Assembly: GCA_029261895.1 (NCBI GenBank)
Contig: JAJDAK010000018.1
Location: 1 to 64,000, forward strand
Direction: 5' to 3'
DNA from: Deltaproteobacteria bacterium
Lineage (GTDB): Bacteria; Myxococcota_A; UBA9160; SZUA-336
DNA length: 64,000 nt
This document shows positions 1 through 8,615 of this stretch, piece by piece. The notes under the pieces are model-generated. The model was not told the origin of the DNA. It saw only the letters and a list, made by a program, of their open reading frames with translations, and did not search any database. Within the stretch, counting starts at the first letter, position 1; every line of letters starts with the position of its first letter. Both the position numbers and the translations under genes were made by a program.

Positions 1-89
1 CTCGTTAGCTTTATGCACTACGACCTGGGATTCTTTGATCACGAGGCCGCCAGGCTCGAACCTGCGAAGAACCCCTTCGGTGCTAAAGT

Positions 90-139
90 GTTACCTATGT
101 CTCCGGTATAAACCGTTACCCATGTGTCCGGTATGGACC
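90..139. repeat. Two adjacent imperfect 25-nt direct repeats
   Basis: Copy 1 is 90-114 and copy 2 is 115-139, back to back; both begin GTTACC and contain TCCGGTAT, and they agree at 21 of 25 positions. They lie 9 nt from the CCA end of tRNA-Pro. Short repeats of this look often occur at insertion-sequence ends, and the 3' side of a tRNA gene is a common integration target, so this may be a relic of a mobile element. No transposase is visible in the 89 nt to the left within the window. Confidence 0.6.
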
Positions 140-148
140 AAGTTGCGT

Positions 149-225
<77 letters not shown>

Positions 226-241
226 ACTTTAGTGAGGTATC

Positions 242-289
242 GGCGGCCAAAGGCCGCCTGCTCACACGGCAGGCAGCTTCGTGCCTGCC
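242..289. other. Two perfect hairpins between tRNA-Pro and the methyltransferase
   Basis: GGCGGCC (242-248) pairs with GGCCGCC (252-258) across a 3-nt loop, and GGCAGGCA (268-275) pairs with TGCCTGCC (282-289) across a 6-nt loop. They lie after the stop of the minus-strand methyltransferase and upstream of the tRNA, so they could terminate the former. Neither is followed by a T tract in either direction. Confidence 0.4.
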
Positions 290-348
290 TCTATCTCATC
301 CGACAGGTCAGATTACTTCGTATCTAGGTTAGGTGCTAGCCCGAAAAG

Positions 349-1389
349 TCACGGCTTGATGCCATGGACGACCTTGGAGAGCCAGCAGCGTTCGGTCGAG
401 GTTTCGGCCATGTCGAGGCCGGCGAGGATCTTCTCGATATCGTCTTTGACGTAGTCGGCATAGAACGGCTCGTGCATCTGCGCGGGGAAGTCTTCGAGTA
501 GCAGCTGGAGTTCCGGCGACTCCACGAGTTGGGCCGAGTCTTCGATGACGAGCAGGCCACCTGGCCGCAGCACGCGCAGCATTTCGCCCACGGCGTTTCG
601 GCGGGCTTTGCGTGGAAGCTCATGCAGTAGGTAAGTGCTGGTTACGATGTCGAAGTATTCATCTTTGAACGGGATCGCTTCGGCGTTCTCTGCCAGCAGC
701 GTGGTTTCCGGAACGTCGGCGAGCGTTTTGCGCGCTTCTTCGATGTAGAACGGGCTCATGTCGATGCCAAAGTACTGATGCCCCGGTAGTGCGGTGGCAA
801 TCTGCGCAAGCGAGCGACCCGTGCCACAGGCCACATCGAGGATGCGCGGTGTGCGTCCGCTGCGATGTTTCGTGAAGCGCGTCATCGGTGGAATTACCTG
901 GCGTCGCATTACGTCGGCGCAACCAAGGAATACAAACTCAACGCTGACGTCGTAGACCTCTGCCGAGTGTCGACTGAGGTAACCGTCGGTTTGCCAGTGA
1001 AAGGTGCGGCGAAAGTATGCGGGGTAGCGTTCGCGATCGACATCCTTGGGGAGATCGTCGTGCTTGCGTTCCCGTGCGCGGAAGTAACTACGCGGGATGT
1101 CTGCAAGGAAGCGAGGCAAATTCCATGCGTGTTTCGCGATTGGGAATTGAAATAACAGCGACTTCGGGTAAAGCCCCGTTTCGGCGTTTTCTAAGTCGCG
1201 TTCGAGCAACTCGAAGTAGCGTGTCTGGAGTGCGATCAGACCTTCGCTCGTGGGCCGTCGGGCTTCGGGCGTGATCAACCGTAGTGCCGTGTGGGCAAGC
1301 ATGATGGGAAGGCGCAAGGTCGCTTGTTGCGCGCGATAGGCAGCGCTCGTGAGGCTCGCGGGGACGTTGAAGGGAATCGGAAGTTCCAC
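349..1389 (-). CDS. Class I SAM-dependent methyltransferase
   Basis: A 346-residue protein that starts with GTG. The C-terminal half is a Methyltransf_11/UbiE-like Rossmann fold: motif I ILDVACGTGR (about 183-192) binds S-adenosylmethionine, followed by GIDMS as motif II and LRVLRPGGLLVIED as the late strand-loop. The N-terminal 180 residues are helical, with no domain I recognise. The substrate cannot be read from the sequence. The gene is separated from its neighbours by a tRNA on one side and a divergent FKBP gene on the other, so it is probably transcribed alone. Family is certain; role is unknown. Confidence 0.85.
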   Translation of the reverse strand: MELPIPFNVPASLTSAAYRAQQATLRLPIMLAHTALRLITPEARRPTSEGLIALQTRYFELLERDLENAETGLYPKSLLFQFPIAKHAWNLPRFLADIPRSYFRARERKHDDLPKDVDRERYPAYFRRTFHWQTDGYLSRHSAEVYDVSVEFVFLGCADVMRRQVIPPMTRFTKHRSGRTPRILDVACGTGRSLAQIATALPGHQYFGIDMSPFYIEEARKTLADVPETTLLAENAEAIPFKDEYFDIVTSTYLLHELPRKARRNAVGEMLRVLRPGGLLVIEDSAQLVESPELQLLLEDFPAQMHEPFYADYVKDDIEKILAGLDMAETSTERCWLSKVVHGIKP

Positions 1390-1472
1390 GGCGCAGAATA
1401 TAAGCGATCGGTTTCGCGGCCGCCCACCAAGACGCTATGGTACGTCGGAACCGAGATAGGGAGGAGTCGATC

Positions 1473-1892
1473 ATGATCGCCGATGGCAGCCAGGTTTCGC
1501 TTGAATACACACTCACCACCGACGACGGAAAGGTCGCCGATAGCAATGTCGGCGCGGAGCCCCTGGTCTACACACACGGTGGGCAGCAGATTTTACCCGC
1601 GCTGGAGGCCGCATTAGTGGGCCTCGCAGTGGGCGAGGAGAAGACGGTCAGCCTTAGCGCGGAGGAGGGCTATGGGGTCGGGGATCCGGAATTGATCCAG
1701 ACCGTGCCCGCAAGCACCGTACCTGAGGATGCGCATGAGGTTGGCACCCAGTTGCTTGCGGAGTCGTCCGAAGGAGAGCAACACATGGTCCGCGTGAAGG
1801 AAGTGAAGGGCGAGGAGATCGTGATCGATCTCAATCATCCGCTTGCGGGTGAGTCTCTGCACTTCGCGGTCAAGGTACTCGCGGTCGAGTAG
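1473..1892 (+). CDS. FKBP-type peptidyl-prolyl isomerase, SlyD-like
   Basis: A 139-residue protein with the SlyD-type FKBP arrangement: N-terminal beta strand (SLEYTL), the DG-K-DSN segment, the insert-in-flap region, and the conserved NHPLAGESLHF near the C-terminus, which closes the FKBP half-barrel. The family catalyses cis-trans isomerisation at proline and acts as a folding chaperone in the cytoplasm. The His-rich metal-binding tail of E. coli SlyD is absent. The ATG at 1473 is preceded by GGGAGGAG, so I prefer it to an in-frame start 36 nt upstream. It is divergent from the methyltransferase. Confidence 0.9.
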   Translation: MIADGSQVSLEYTLTTDDGKVADSNVGAEPLVYTHGGQQILPALEAALVGLAVGEEKTVSLSAEEGYGVGDPELIQTVPASTVPEDAHEVGTQLLAESSEGEQHMVRVKEVKGEEIVIDLNHPLAGESLHFAVKVLAVE

Positions 1893-2136
1893 CTTCCGTC
1901 AACCGACGTTGCCAGTAACGCGTTCGGGTGACCGATGTCTGGAATCGTATTCGCGGCGGTGATTCGGTTGAGCGCGTCCGCGACCATCGAGCCGGCACCT
2001 GCTACGCCACCGAGCAGTCCGCCTCCGGTTACGGTGATCGTCGAAGCAACGCCGTCGGCTTCGGAACCGATATTCCAAAACAGATCCACCTTGCCCGCTT
2101 GTCCGGGTGTAGGGCGGAATGGCGCACTCGCCGTAG

Positions 2137-2778
2137 ATGGGGAATCTTCTGCGCTGGGGTGAAGGATTGTCGTTAGAGAGCCTGGTTTTCTGGGTCGTCG
2201 AACGTGTGAGCGAATTCGGCTATACGGGCATCTTTGTGATGATGTTCGTGGAGTCAAGCTTCGTGCCGTTCCCGAGCGAGGTATCGATGATTCCCGCCGG
2301 GTATCTGGCTTCCCAGGGCGAGATGAATCCGGTTCTCGCGACCCTGGCAGGGGCTTTCGGGAGCATCGGCGGGGCGTGGGTCAACTACTGGCTCGCGATT
2401 ACGCTTGGCCGCACTGCCATCGAACGGCTGGGTCGATATTTTTTCATCACACCAGAACAGCTCGATCGCGCTGAAACATACTTCGCTACGCACGGGGACG
2501 TCACCACCTTTGTGGGGCGTTTGATTCCGGGGATCCGCCAAATAATTTCGATTCCTGCGGGGCTTGCGCGCATGTCGTTTTGGCGTTTCACGCTCTTCAC
2601 AGGAGTGGGCGCGGGAATTTGGTGCGCGATTCTTGTGGCGGTGGGTTACGTCGCGGGGGCGAGCGAAGAAATTTGGCGACCGCTCTTGCAAAAGATTACT
2701 GGCGGATTGTTTGCTGGACTTGTGATTTTGGTGATCGGGTACCTGATTTGGCACCGAAAAAGGGCAGCAGCCTCTTGA
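2137..2778 (+). CDS. DedA family membrane protein
   Basis: A 213-residue integral membrane protein. It carries the DedA/VTT hallmarks: FVESSFVPFPSE near residue 45, a glycine-rich hydrophobic stretch, FVGRLIPGIRQIISIPAG near residue 130, and further hydrophobic segments to a basic tail. DedA proteins are linked to lipid scrambling and envelope homeostasis. Translation could begin at ATG 2137 or at TTG 2167, which has GGTGAAGGA just before it; the latter would remove ten non-conserved residues. The stop overlaps the start of the downstream lipoprotein, so the two are probably co-translated. Confidence 0.88.
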   Translation: MGNLLRWGEGLSLESLVFWVVERVSEFGYTGIFVMMFVESSFVPFPSEVSMIPAGYLASQGEMNPVLATLAGAFGSIGGAWVNYWLAITLGRTAIERLGRYFFITPEQLDRAETYFATHGDVTTFVGRLIPGIRQIISIPAGLARMSFWRFTLFTGVGAGIWCAILVAVGYVAGASEEIWRPLLQKITGGLFAGLVILVIGYLIWHRKRAAAS

Positions 2779-3443
2779 AGCGGCAGGTTGGAATCGCTGT
2801 CTTGCTTTTGTTGATGGTTGGCTGTCGTACGCCAGGTCGACCAATTCCGGAATCCGGCACCGGCGTGCATGTGGTGGTACCCGGCGAAACTGCGTGGTCG
2901 ATCTCGAAACACTATGGCACCACAGTCGATGACTTGAAGAAACGCAACCGCTTGCGCGATGCGACTTCGCTCATGGTGGGCCAGCGCCTGATTGTGCCCA
3001 CGCACCTCCACGAACCGCAGCCGCGACTGAAGAATGTTTGGGATTCGACGGACCCGCGCGGTAGCGCAACCAAAGCTAAGTTTCGCTGGCCGATCGATGG
3101 CAAGATCACCAGCGGGTATGGGCTGCGCAATGGCGCCCACCACGATGGCGTCGATATTTCAGCCGGTACCGGAACACCGATTCGCGCGGCCGAGGCGGGG
3201 CGGGTGATTCACTCGGGGAGCGGGTTATCTGGCTACGGCAATATGGTGATCGTAAAACACACGGGAAACCTCTCTTCCGTTTACGCCCACAACCGGAAGA
3301 ACCACGTCAAAGTCGGTGACTTCGTTGAACAGGGCCAACGCATCGCAGAGGTTGGACAGACGGGCCGCGCCACGGCGCCTCACCTGCATTTTGAGGTGCG
3401 ACGCGACGGCCATGCGGTGAATCCACTAGACTACCTGCGATGA
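2775..3443 (+). CDS. LysM-M23 peptidase lipoprotein (NlpD/EnvC-like)
   Basis: A 222-residue lipoprotein. I start it at TTG 2775, overlapping the dedA stop in TTGA, because this gives a short signal peptide KRQVGIAVLLLLMVGC with a lipobox cysteine. A LysM domain follows (VVPGETAWSISKHYGTT to LIVPT, about 35-80), then an M23 domain with HHDGVDIS and the terminal HLHFEVR zinc and catalytic motifs. Such proteins either cut peptidoglycan or activate amidases at the septum. HHDGVD and HLH are both present, so it could be catalytically active rather than a degenerate activator. It sits between dedA and apt with 4-nt overlaps on both sides. Confidence 0.88.
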   Translation: MKRQVGIAVLLLLMVGCRTPGRPIPESGTGVHVVVPGETAWSISKHYGTTVDDLKKRNRLRDATSLMVGQRLIVPTHLHEPQPRLKNVWDSTDPRGSATKAKFRWPIDGKITSGYGLRNGAHHDGVDISAGTGTPIRAAEAGRVIHSGSGLSGYGNMVIVKHTGNLSSVYAHNRKNHVKVGDFVEQGQRIAEVGQTGRATAPHLHFEVRRDGHAVNPLDYLR

Positions 3444-3964
3444 GTTCAATCCAGTACCTACACTCGAAGATTCGCGACGTTCCCGACTTTCCGAAGCCGG
3501 GGATTGTGTTCAAAGACATTACGCCGTTGCTGCAGGACCGGGACGCGCTGCGTTTCGCCTGTACGCGGATGGCAGAGCCCTTCAAGGGCCTTGGGATTGA
3601 TGTTGTGATTGGGATTGAGTCCCGCGGCTTTATTTTTGGGCCTTCGGTGGCGTTGGAACTCGAAGCGGGATTTGGCATCGCACGCAAGGCCGGCAAGCTG
3701 CCCTGGGATACGCTCAGCGAGACTTATGATTTGGAATACGGCACCGCGACTATCGAGATGCACCGCGATACCGTGGGTCCGGGTCAGAAGATCCTCTTGA
3801 TCGATGATGTGATCGCTACCGGTGGTACCGCGGCCGCGACCGCCAAGCTTGCGACACGCATGGGCGCAGAAGTTCTCGGCGCCAGCTTTCTGGTCGAGCT
3901 CGGTTTCCTTAACGGAAAAAACCGCCTCGACAACATGCGCGTCGAGGCGGTTTTGGAGTTCTAG
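3440..3964 (+). CDS. apt: Adenine phosphoribosyltransferase
   Basis: A 174-residue enzyme of normal length that converts adenine and PRPP to AMP and pyrophosphate in purine salvage. The N-terminus (KIRDVPDFPKPGIVFKDITP) is the Apt signature, ESRGFIFG is the base-binding region, and LLIDDVIATGGTAAA is the PRPP-binding loop. The start codon overlaps the M23 gene stop in ATGA, making a dedA-lipoprotein-apt operon. The last codons carry a perfect hairpin that may be the operon terminator. Confidence 0.96.
   Translation: MSSIQYLHSKIRDVPDFPKPGIVFKDITPLLQDRDALRFACTRMAEPFKGLGIDVVIGIESRGFIFGPSVALELEAGFGIARKAGKLPWDTLSETYDLEYGTATIEMHRDTVGPGQKILLIDDVIATGGTAAATAKLATRMGAEVLGASFLVELGFLNGKNRLDNMRVEAVLEF
3918..3954 (+). 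terminator. Hairpin with T run inside the 3' end of apt
   Basis: AAAACCGCCTCGAC (3918-3931) pairs perfectly over 14 bp with GTCGAGGCGGTTTT (3941-3954); the loop is 9 nt. The stem ends in a short T run, so it resembles an intrinsic terminator, yet it lies 10 nt before the apt stop codon and encodes part of the protein. The A run on the left makes it potentially bidirectional, serving the convergent minus-strand gene that ends at 3978. Confidence 0.55.
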
Positions 3965-3977
3965 AGCTGTTGAACGC

Positions 3978-4634
3978 TTAGGTGTTCTTCTTGCTCTTCA
4001 GGATCTGTCGGCTTACGAGCGCCGCACCCGCTGCAAAGAGCAGCACGCTGCCTGGCTCAGGAACCGGCTGTGACGGATCGATCGGGGGCTTGTTGTTGTC
4101 GCATTCAACGTGCTCGCAGACGTCTTCACAGTCCCCGAACTGGCCATCGCCGTATTCGCAGATGTTCTCGTTCGTAGTAACGAGCGGAGTGTTGTTGCCA
4201 TCATCACCGCTACCGCCATGGCTGCTACCACTACGAAAGAGGAAGGGAACACCCAGTGCGCCGCCGCCGGCAAATGCCATCCAGTTTTGGTCGCCATCCG
4301 ATGACTGTCCGCCCGGGATCGAGCTCACCGCGCCGGAGCTGATGCCGTCGCTCATAGGTAGGGCGAGGATCGCGCCTGTTTCGATTTCGTGGGGAATCTC
4401 GGCAACCTCGATGATTTCCTCTTCCACCACCGGCAAGGCAGCTTCATCGGTATCGGGCGTGACCAAGATCGCGCTCTTATCTTCAGTGAGGGTTGCGACG
4501 ACCGCAGGAGTCTCGGTCTGTACAACCGGTTCTGGCGTTTCAGCCGCGCCACCGGAATAAAACATGATATCCGTAAGCCCAATCACCCCTGCGATCAGGA
4601 CCCACGGTCCAACGGATTTAGTTAAGCCTCTCAT
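3978..4634 (-). CDS. PEP-CTERM anchored surface protein
   Basis: A 218-residue secreted protein. It has an N-terminal hydrophobic segment (VGPWVLIAGVIGLTDIMF), a long acidic Pro/Thr/Glu-rich middle, a Gly/Ser-rich stretch, a short Cys-containing segment (CEYGDGQFGDCEDVCEHVEC), and a C-terminal PVPEPGSVLLFAAGAA helix followed by a basic tail. The last part is the PEP-CTERM sorting signal recognised by exosortase, which processes proteins often associated with exopolysaccharide. No exosortase gene lies in this window. The body of the protein matches nothing I recognise. Confidence 0.8.
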   Translation of the reverse strand: MRGLTKSVGPWVLIAGVIGLTDIMFYSGGAAETPEPVVQTETPAVVATLTEDKSAILVTPDTDEAALPVVEEEIIEVAEIPHEIETGAILALPMSDGISSGAVSSIPGGQSSDGDQNWMAFAGGGALGVPFLFRSGSSHGGSGDDGNNTPLVTTNENICEYGDGQFGDCEDVCEHVECDNNKPPIDPSQPVPEPGSVLLFAAGAALVSRQILKSKKNT

Positions 4635-4963
4635 CAGCCCATTCTCCCTCTGCGCTAGTCCCCGCAGAAATTCAAGTTCACGCTGATCTTATTCCTATAA
4701 GTACGTGAATACAAACAGTTTTCTTAATATAAAAACAAAGATCAATAACCCGGGGAGGTTACAGGCGAAGATGCAAATCTGGGCTTGTGCAAGTCATGTG
4801 CAACTTCAACCCAGGAGGCGCCTAAAGGCGGATGCACAACAGGAGCGGCGTAGGCAGGAAAGGCGCAATGTTTCTGTGTCTGTCGTCACGTATACAGGTG
4901 CGGTCTCGCCGCTTCAGTGTCAAGCGGTCCGTCCGGTCAGGACATATCGGTGTTGAGGCCCGG
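4635..4963. other. Intergenic region, no gene seen
   Basis: This 329-nt gap lies between two minus-strand genes and must hold the promoter of the PEP-CTERM gene and any terminator of the CBS gene. A small hairpin, CCGCTT (4909-4914) with AAGCGG (4922-4927), follows the CBS stop on the minus strand without a T tract. The part next to the PEP-CTERM gene is AT-rich around 4700-4745. The only open frame on the plus strand has no ribosome site and a composition unlike its neighbours. Confidence 0.5.
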
Positions 4964-5398
4964 CTAGTAATTGCCGTGTATGTAACCTCGGAGTTGTTCG
5001 ATCTCGGCTTCCCGGTCTTCGAGTTCGACCGCAAGCAGATCCCGCATCGAGAGCATGTCGATGACTGCATCGTTCACCACGATCGGCAAATGACGACAGC
5101 CAACCGACTGCATCTTCTGGATCGCGGATTGGCGATCCTCGGCGGGTGAAGCGGTCACGGGTTCCGGCGTCATCACCTCTTCGAGCAAGGTCTTTTCTGG
5201 ATCCTTGCCCAAGGCGAGTACACGTCGAAGCAGATCACGCTCACTGAAAATGCCCACGAGGCGGTTGGCGGAGGTGACAGGCACCACGCCAATGCGCTCC
5301 GCGGCCATTATGCTCACGGCCTCTGCCACCGTTTGTTCGGGCGCGCAGAGGTGGACGACCGGGGAACGGCGCTGGAGTATTGGAGCCAATCGAGTCAT
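4964..5398 (-). CDS. CBS-domain pair protein
   Basis: A 144-residue protein made of two CBS motifs (about 10-65 and 75-135). The cores are AAERIGVVPVTSANRLVGIF-SERDLL and MQSVGCRHLPIVVNDAVIDMLSMRDLL. Stand-alone CBS pairs bind adenine nucleotides and sense energy charge or regulate partner proteins. I choose the ATG at 5398, preceded by GTGGAGA at good spacing, over a GTG 12 nt upstream. The partner is unknown. The gene is divergent from the structured-RNA/sdh region. Confidence 0.85.
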   Translation of the reverse strand: MTRLAPILQRRSPVVHLCAPEQTVAEAVSIMAAERIGVVPVTSANRLVGIFSERDLLRRVLALGKDPEKTLLEEVMTPEPVTASPAEDRQSAIQKMQSVGCRHLPIVVNDAVIDMLSMRDLLAVELEDREAEIEQLRGYIHGNY

Positions 5399-5685
5399 GG
5401 CGGTCTCCACTTTTCGGTTCGTCTACACAGTATTGTCACAGCTCTGGGGGCTGTGGACAAGTCTCTGGAAAACTGCCCATTTTCAAGGACTTGCTGGGGC
5501 CGCGAAGGGCCGATACGCTTGGAGTACTGCTCCAGCCCGGGCCCTCACGAGGTCCGATCAAGCTGGCCTGGGGGGTCGTCAACAGGCGGATGACTATTTC
5601 AGGGCGGGAACTGGGTCCCGCGTCAGGCCATGAACGCCGTTGGAAGGAGGTGGACCAGTGCCAGATTCGAAACAGGTGACACGTG
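5399..5685. other. Intergenic region upstream of candidate RNA
   Basis: No convincing gene on either strand. It must hold the CBS gene promoter. It contains a 6-bp hairpin GCGGGA/TCCCGC near 5615-5630 and CTGGAG-like inverted segments near 5517-5533. It may also hold a plus-strand promoter for the structured element that follows, but I see no clear -35/-10 pair. Confidence 0.4.
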
Positions 5686-5820
5686 AGGTGGCGACGATCT
5701 AGGTTGACTCACTGTCCTATATGGTCGCCTGGATACCCAGGCGCCACCTAACCCCGAGGAGCCGTCCCGTCACCGGGCGGACGATTGCACCGTCAATCGT
5801 AAGCGCCTCGGGGTTTTTTT
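5686..5820 (+). ncRNA. Candidate structured RNA ending in an intrinsic terminator
   Basis: AGGTGGCG (5686-5693) pairs with CGCCACCT (5742-5749), enclosing a hairpin CCTGG/CCAGG. Then CCCCGAGG (5752-5759) pairs with CCTCGGGG (5806-5813), closing a three-way junction with two arms: CCG-CCCG/CGGG-CGG (5762-5780) and ACGATTG/CAATCGT (5781-5800). Seven T residues follow (5814-5820). The perfect stems and the T run on one strand point to a transcribed RNA of about 135 nt or longer. I cannot match it to 6S, SRP, tmRNA or a riboswitch I know. It could also be the processed 3' part of a longer transcript. Confidence 0.4.
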
Positions 5821-5972
5821 GTCTGAGCGCGTTCGCTGTCTGTGCATACGTCGCTTCTCGCGCAATTAAAACGCGCTTGGGTACGACGATTTGCTGGATG
5901 TTTTCGGCGTGCACACAGCGGGAGCGTTTGTCGGGGCCAAACTGGCTATCACTTCTAGAGTGCCTATACTCG

Positions 5973-6005
5973 CGGGGTTGATCCTCCCCGGATAATCACG
6001 GGGAG
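5973..6005 (+). promoter_or_regulatory. Alternative hairpins over the sdhC ribosome binding site
   Basis: CTCCCCG (5984-5990) pairs over 7 bp with CGGGGAG (5999-6005), which contains the sdhC Shine-Dalgarno sequence 8 nt before the ATG at 6013. The same CCCCG can instead pair with CGGGG at 5973-5977, which would free the ribosome site. The two folds exclude each other. A possible -10 (TATACT, 5965-5970) would start transcription near 5977 and remove the first arm, so the switch requires an upstream start. Confidence 0.45.
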
Positions 6006-6012
6006 ATCATTC

Positions 6013-6693
6013 ATGAATCGCCTGGTCGGGCTTTTCAGCACATCGATCGGTCGCAAATTGATGATGGCCGTTACGGGCGTGCTGCTCCTCGGCTTCCTTG
6101 TGGCGCATATGCTCGGGAATATGATTGTCTTCCAAGGGCAGGACGCGCTCAATGCGTACGCGGACTGGCTCACGGGCCACCCCATGCTCTGGATCGCGCG
6201 TGCCCATCTGCTCGCGTTTTTCGCGCTGCATACCTATCTTGGTGTACGTCTGGCGACGGAAAACCGCATCGCACGCCCCACACGCTACCAGCATCGAACC
6301 CGGCACCAAGCTTCAACGCCGGCATCACGGTACATGATTTTGACCGGTTTGGTGGTTCTAGCGTTTGTTGCGTATCACCTCGCGCACTTTACTTTCGGCG
6401 CAGTGGATCCAGGTTACCCCGCGCTGGTGGACGACCAAGGCCGCCATGATGTGTACGGCATGATCGTGCATGGATTTCGCCAACCCTGGATCGTCGGTAC
6501 CTACGTCGTTGCAATGCTCTTGCTCGGAACGCATTTGATTCACGGTGCACGCAGTCTTTTTCAAACACTGGGGCTTAACCACGAGAGCTTCAACGTGATT
6601 ATTCGAGTGATGACTCTCGGCCTGGTCATGTTGATCGTACTTGGGAATATCTCGATTCCGCTCTTTGTCTATTTTGGTCTTCCTACACATTAA
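6013..6693 (+). CDS. sdhC: Succinate dehydrogenase cytochrome b558 subunit
   Basis: A 226-residue membrane anchor with about five hydrophobic helices and conserved histidines ([53 protein letters not shown]) that fit di-haem b ligation. This is the single-subunit b558 type that passes electrons between the flavoprotein arm and the quinone pool, usually menaquinone in this family. It starts the sdhCAB operon, 8 nt before sdhA. GGGGAG precedes the ATG and can be hidden in a hairpin. Confidence 0.93.
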   Translation: MNRLVGLFSTSIGRKLMMAVTGVLLLGFLVAHMLGNMIVFQGQDALNAYADWLTGHPMLWIARAHLLAFFALHTYLGVRLATENRIARPTRYQHRTRHQASTPASRYMILTGLVVLAFVAYHLAHFTFGAVDPGYPALVDDQGRHDVYGMIVHGFRQPWIVGTYVVAMLLLGTHLIHGARSLFQTLGLNHESFNVIIRVMTLGLVMLIVLGNISIPLFVYFGLPTH

Positions 6694-6701
6694 GGTTTCA
6701 T

Positions 6702-8615
6702 ATGAAGCTTGACGCAAAAACACCGGACGGCCCACTCGAAAAGAAATGGGATCAGCATCGCTTCGATATGAAGCTCGTCAATCCCGCAAACCGACGGAAG
6801 TATCGGATCATTGTGGTTGGCTCAGGACTCGCGGGAGCGTCGGCGGCCGCGACGCTCGGTGGCCTCGGCTATAACGTCGATTGTTTTTGTTTTCAGGACA
6901 GTCCGCGGCGCGCCCATAGTGTTGCGGCGCAGGGCGGAATCAACGCCGCAAAGAATTATCAGAACGATGGCGATAGCGTATTCCGTCTTTTCTACGACAC
7001 GGTCAAAGGGGGCGACTTTCGCGCGCGCGAAGCCAATGTGCATCGACTTGCAGAAGTGAGCACGCAGATTATTGACCAATGTGTCGCGCAGGGTGTGCCC
7101 TTCGCTCGAGAGTACGGCGGATTGCTGGACAATCGCTCATTCGGTGGCGCTCAGGTGTCGCGAACGTTTTATGCGCGCGGACAGACGGGCCAACAACTTT
7201 TGCTGGGCGCCTACGGCGCACTCAGCCGTGAAATCGAGCGCGGGACCGTCAAGATGCACACGCGCGTTGAGATGCTCGACATCGTGAAGGTTGACGATCA
7301 GGCGCGCGGCATCATTACGCGCCATCTGGTTTCTGGGCGCATTGCCCGTTGGGGGGCCGATGCGGTGGTGTTGGCGACCGGTGGTTACGGGAATATCTTC
7401 TACCTCTCAACCAACGCTGCAGGCTGCAACGTAACCGCGACGTACCGCGCGTATAAGAAGGGCGCTCTTTTCGCGAATCCCTGTTACACGCAGATTCATC
7501 CCACCTGTATTCCGGTTGCGGGTGAGCATCAATCGAAACTCACCTTGATGTCCGAATCTCTGCGTAACGACGGGCGTATTTGGGTGCCGAAGCAGCAGGG
7601 TGATCAACGCAAACCTCGCGAGATCCCCGAAGCCGAACGCGACTACTACTTGGAACGTAAATACCCTGCCTTCGGAAATCTCTCGCCGCGCGATATTGCA
7701 TCGCGTGCCGCCAAAGAAGTATGTGACGAAGGCCGCGGCGTCGGACCGATGGGCCGCGGTGTCTACCTCGATTTCGCGGATTCGATCGAACGTCTCGGTC
7801 GCGCAACGATCGAACAACGCTACGGCAATCTCTTCGACATGTACGAAAAGATCACCGGCGAAAATCCTTACGAACTGCCGATGCGAATCTATCCTGCTTC
7901 GCATTACACGATGGGTGGACTCTGGGTCGACTATCATTTGATGAGTACGATCGAGGGTCTGCATGTGATCGGTGAGGCGAACTTCTCGGACCACGGTGCG
8001 AACCGCCTCGGCGCCAGCGCGTTGATGCAAGGCCTGGCGGATGGCTATTTCATTCTGCCCCATACCATTGCGCACTATCTGGCTTCCCATAAATTCGAGC
8101 CCGTGAGCACGGATGATCCCGCATTCGAAGACGCGGAGCGCGAAGTGCGTGCCGGAATCCAACGTCTCCTCGATGTCAACGGCACGCGATCTGTCGATTC
8201 CTTCCACAAGGAACTCGGGCACATCATGTGGGAGTACTGCGGCATGACACGGAACGAAGCGGGCTTGAAAAAGGCGATCGGCCTCATTCGAGAACTGCGC
8301 GCTGAGTTCTGGCGCGATGTTTGTGTGACGGGTGAAAACGAAGAGTTCAACGTCGCGCTCGAGAAAGCAGGGCGTGTCGCCGACTTTCTCGAGTTCGGTG
8401 AGGTCCTTTGTTACGACGCGCTTCAGCGTGCTGAATCCTGCGGTGCGCACTTCCGCGAAGAGTTTCAGACGTCCGACGGCGAAGCCAAGCGGGACGATGA
8501 AAACTACACCTACGTCGCCGCATGGGAGTTCGGCGGCATTGGTGAAGAACCCACACTGCATAAGGAACCTCTCGAGTTTGAGAACGTTGAGCTCGCGACG
8601 AGGAGCTACAAATGA
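6702..8615 (+). CDS. sdhA: Succinate dehydrogenase/fumarate reductase flavoprotein subunit
   Basis: A 637-residue flavoprotein. The FAD Rossmann motif is [19 protein letters not shown] near residue 40; [15 protein letters not shown] contains the histidine that normally carries covalent [14 protein letters not shown] and [18 protein letters not shown] are late FAD/substrate-site motifs. The enzyme oxidises succinate to fumarate in the citric acid cycle, or the reverse. The length and subunit order C-A-B match the b558-type complexes. Its stop overlaps sdhB in ATGA. Confidence 0.96.
   Translation: MKLDAKTPDGPLEKKWDQHRFDMKLVNPANRRKYRIIVVGSGLAGASAAATLGGLGYNVDCFCFQDSPRRAHSVAAQGGINAAKNYQNDGDSVFRLFYDTVKGGDFRAREANVHRLAEVSTQIIDQCVAQGVPFAREYGGLLDNRSFGGAQVSRTFYARGQTGQQLLLGAYGALSREIERGTVKMHTRVEMLDIVKVDDQARGIITRHLVSGRIARWGADAVVLATGGYGNIFYLSTNAAGCNVTATYRAYKKGALFANPCYTQIHPTCIPVAGEHQSKLTLMSESLRNDGRIWVPKQQGDQRKPREIPEAERDYYLERKYPAFGNLSPRDIASRAAKEVCDEGRGVGPMGRGVYLDFADSIERLGRATIEQRYGNLFDMYEKITGENPYELPMRIYPASHYTMGGLWVDYHLMSTIEGLHVIGEANFSDHGANRLGASALMQGLADGYFILPHTIAHYLASHKFEPVSTDDPAFEDAEREVRAGIQRLLDVNGTRSVDSFHKELGHIMWEYCGMTRNEAGLKKAIGLIRELRAEFWRDVCVTGENEEFNVALEKAGRVADFLEFGEVLCYDALQRAESCGAHFREEFQTSDGEAKRDDENYTYVAAWEFGGIGEEPTLHKEPLEFENVELATRSYK

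Noticed and set aside
1835..2257. Open frames on both strands between slyD-like and dedA genes
   Set aside because: The minus frame has a Gly/Ala-rich part that looks faintly protein-like, but it overlaps slyD and dedA coding ends and has no ribosome site; the plus frame is its mirror. No clear choice, so neither is listed.
4740..4835. Possible c-di-GMP riboswitch
   Set aside because: Paired segments and a GGCGCC element exist, but the conserved GEMM core and tetraloop receptor are not found.
5434..5440. Second TGTCACA, a possible ECF41 -35
   Set aside because: No CGTC or close variant follows at 15-17 nt.
5717..5914. Minus-strand 65-residue open frame
   Set aside because: It lies across the palindromic arms of the structured element and no ribosome site precedes it.
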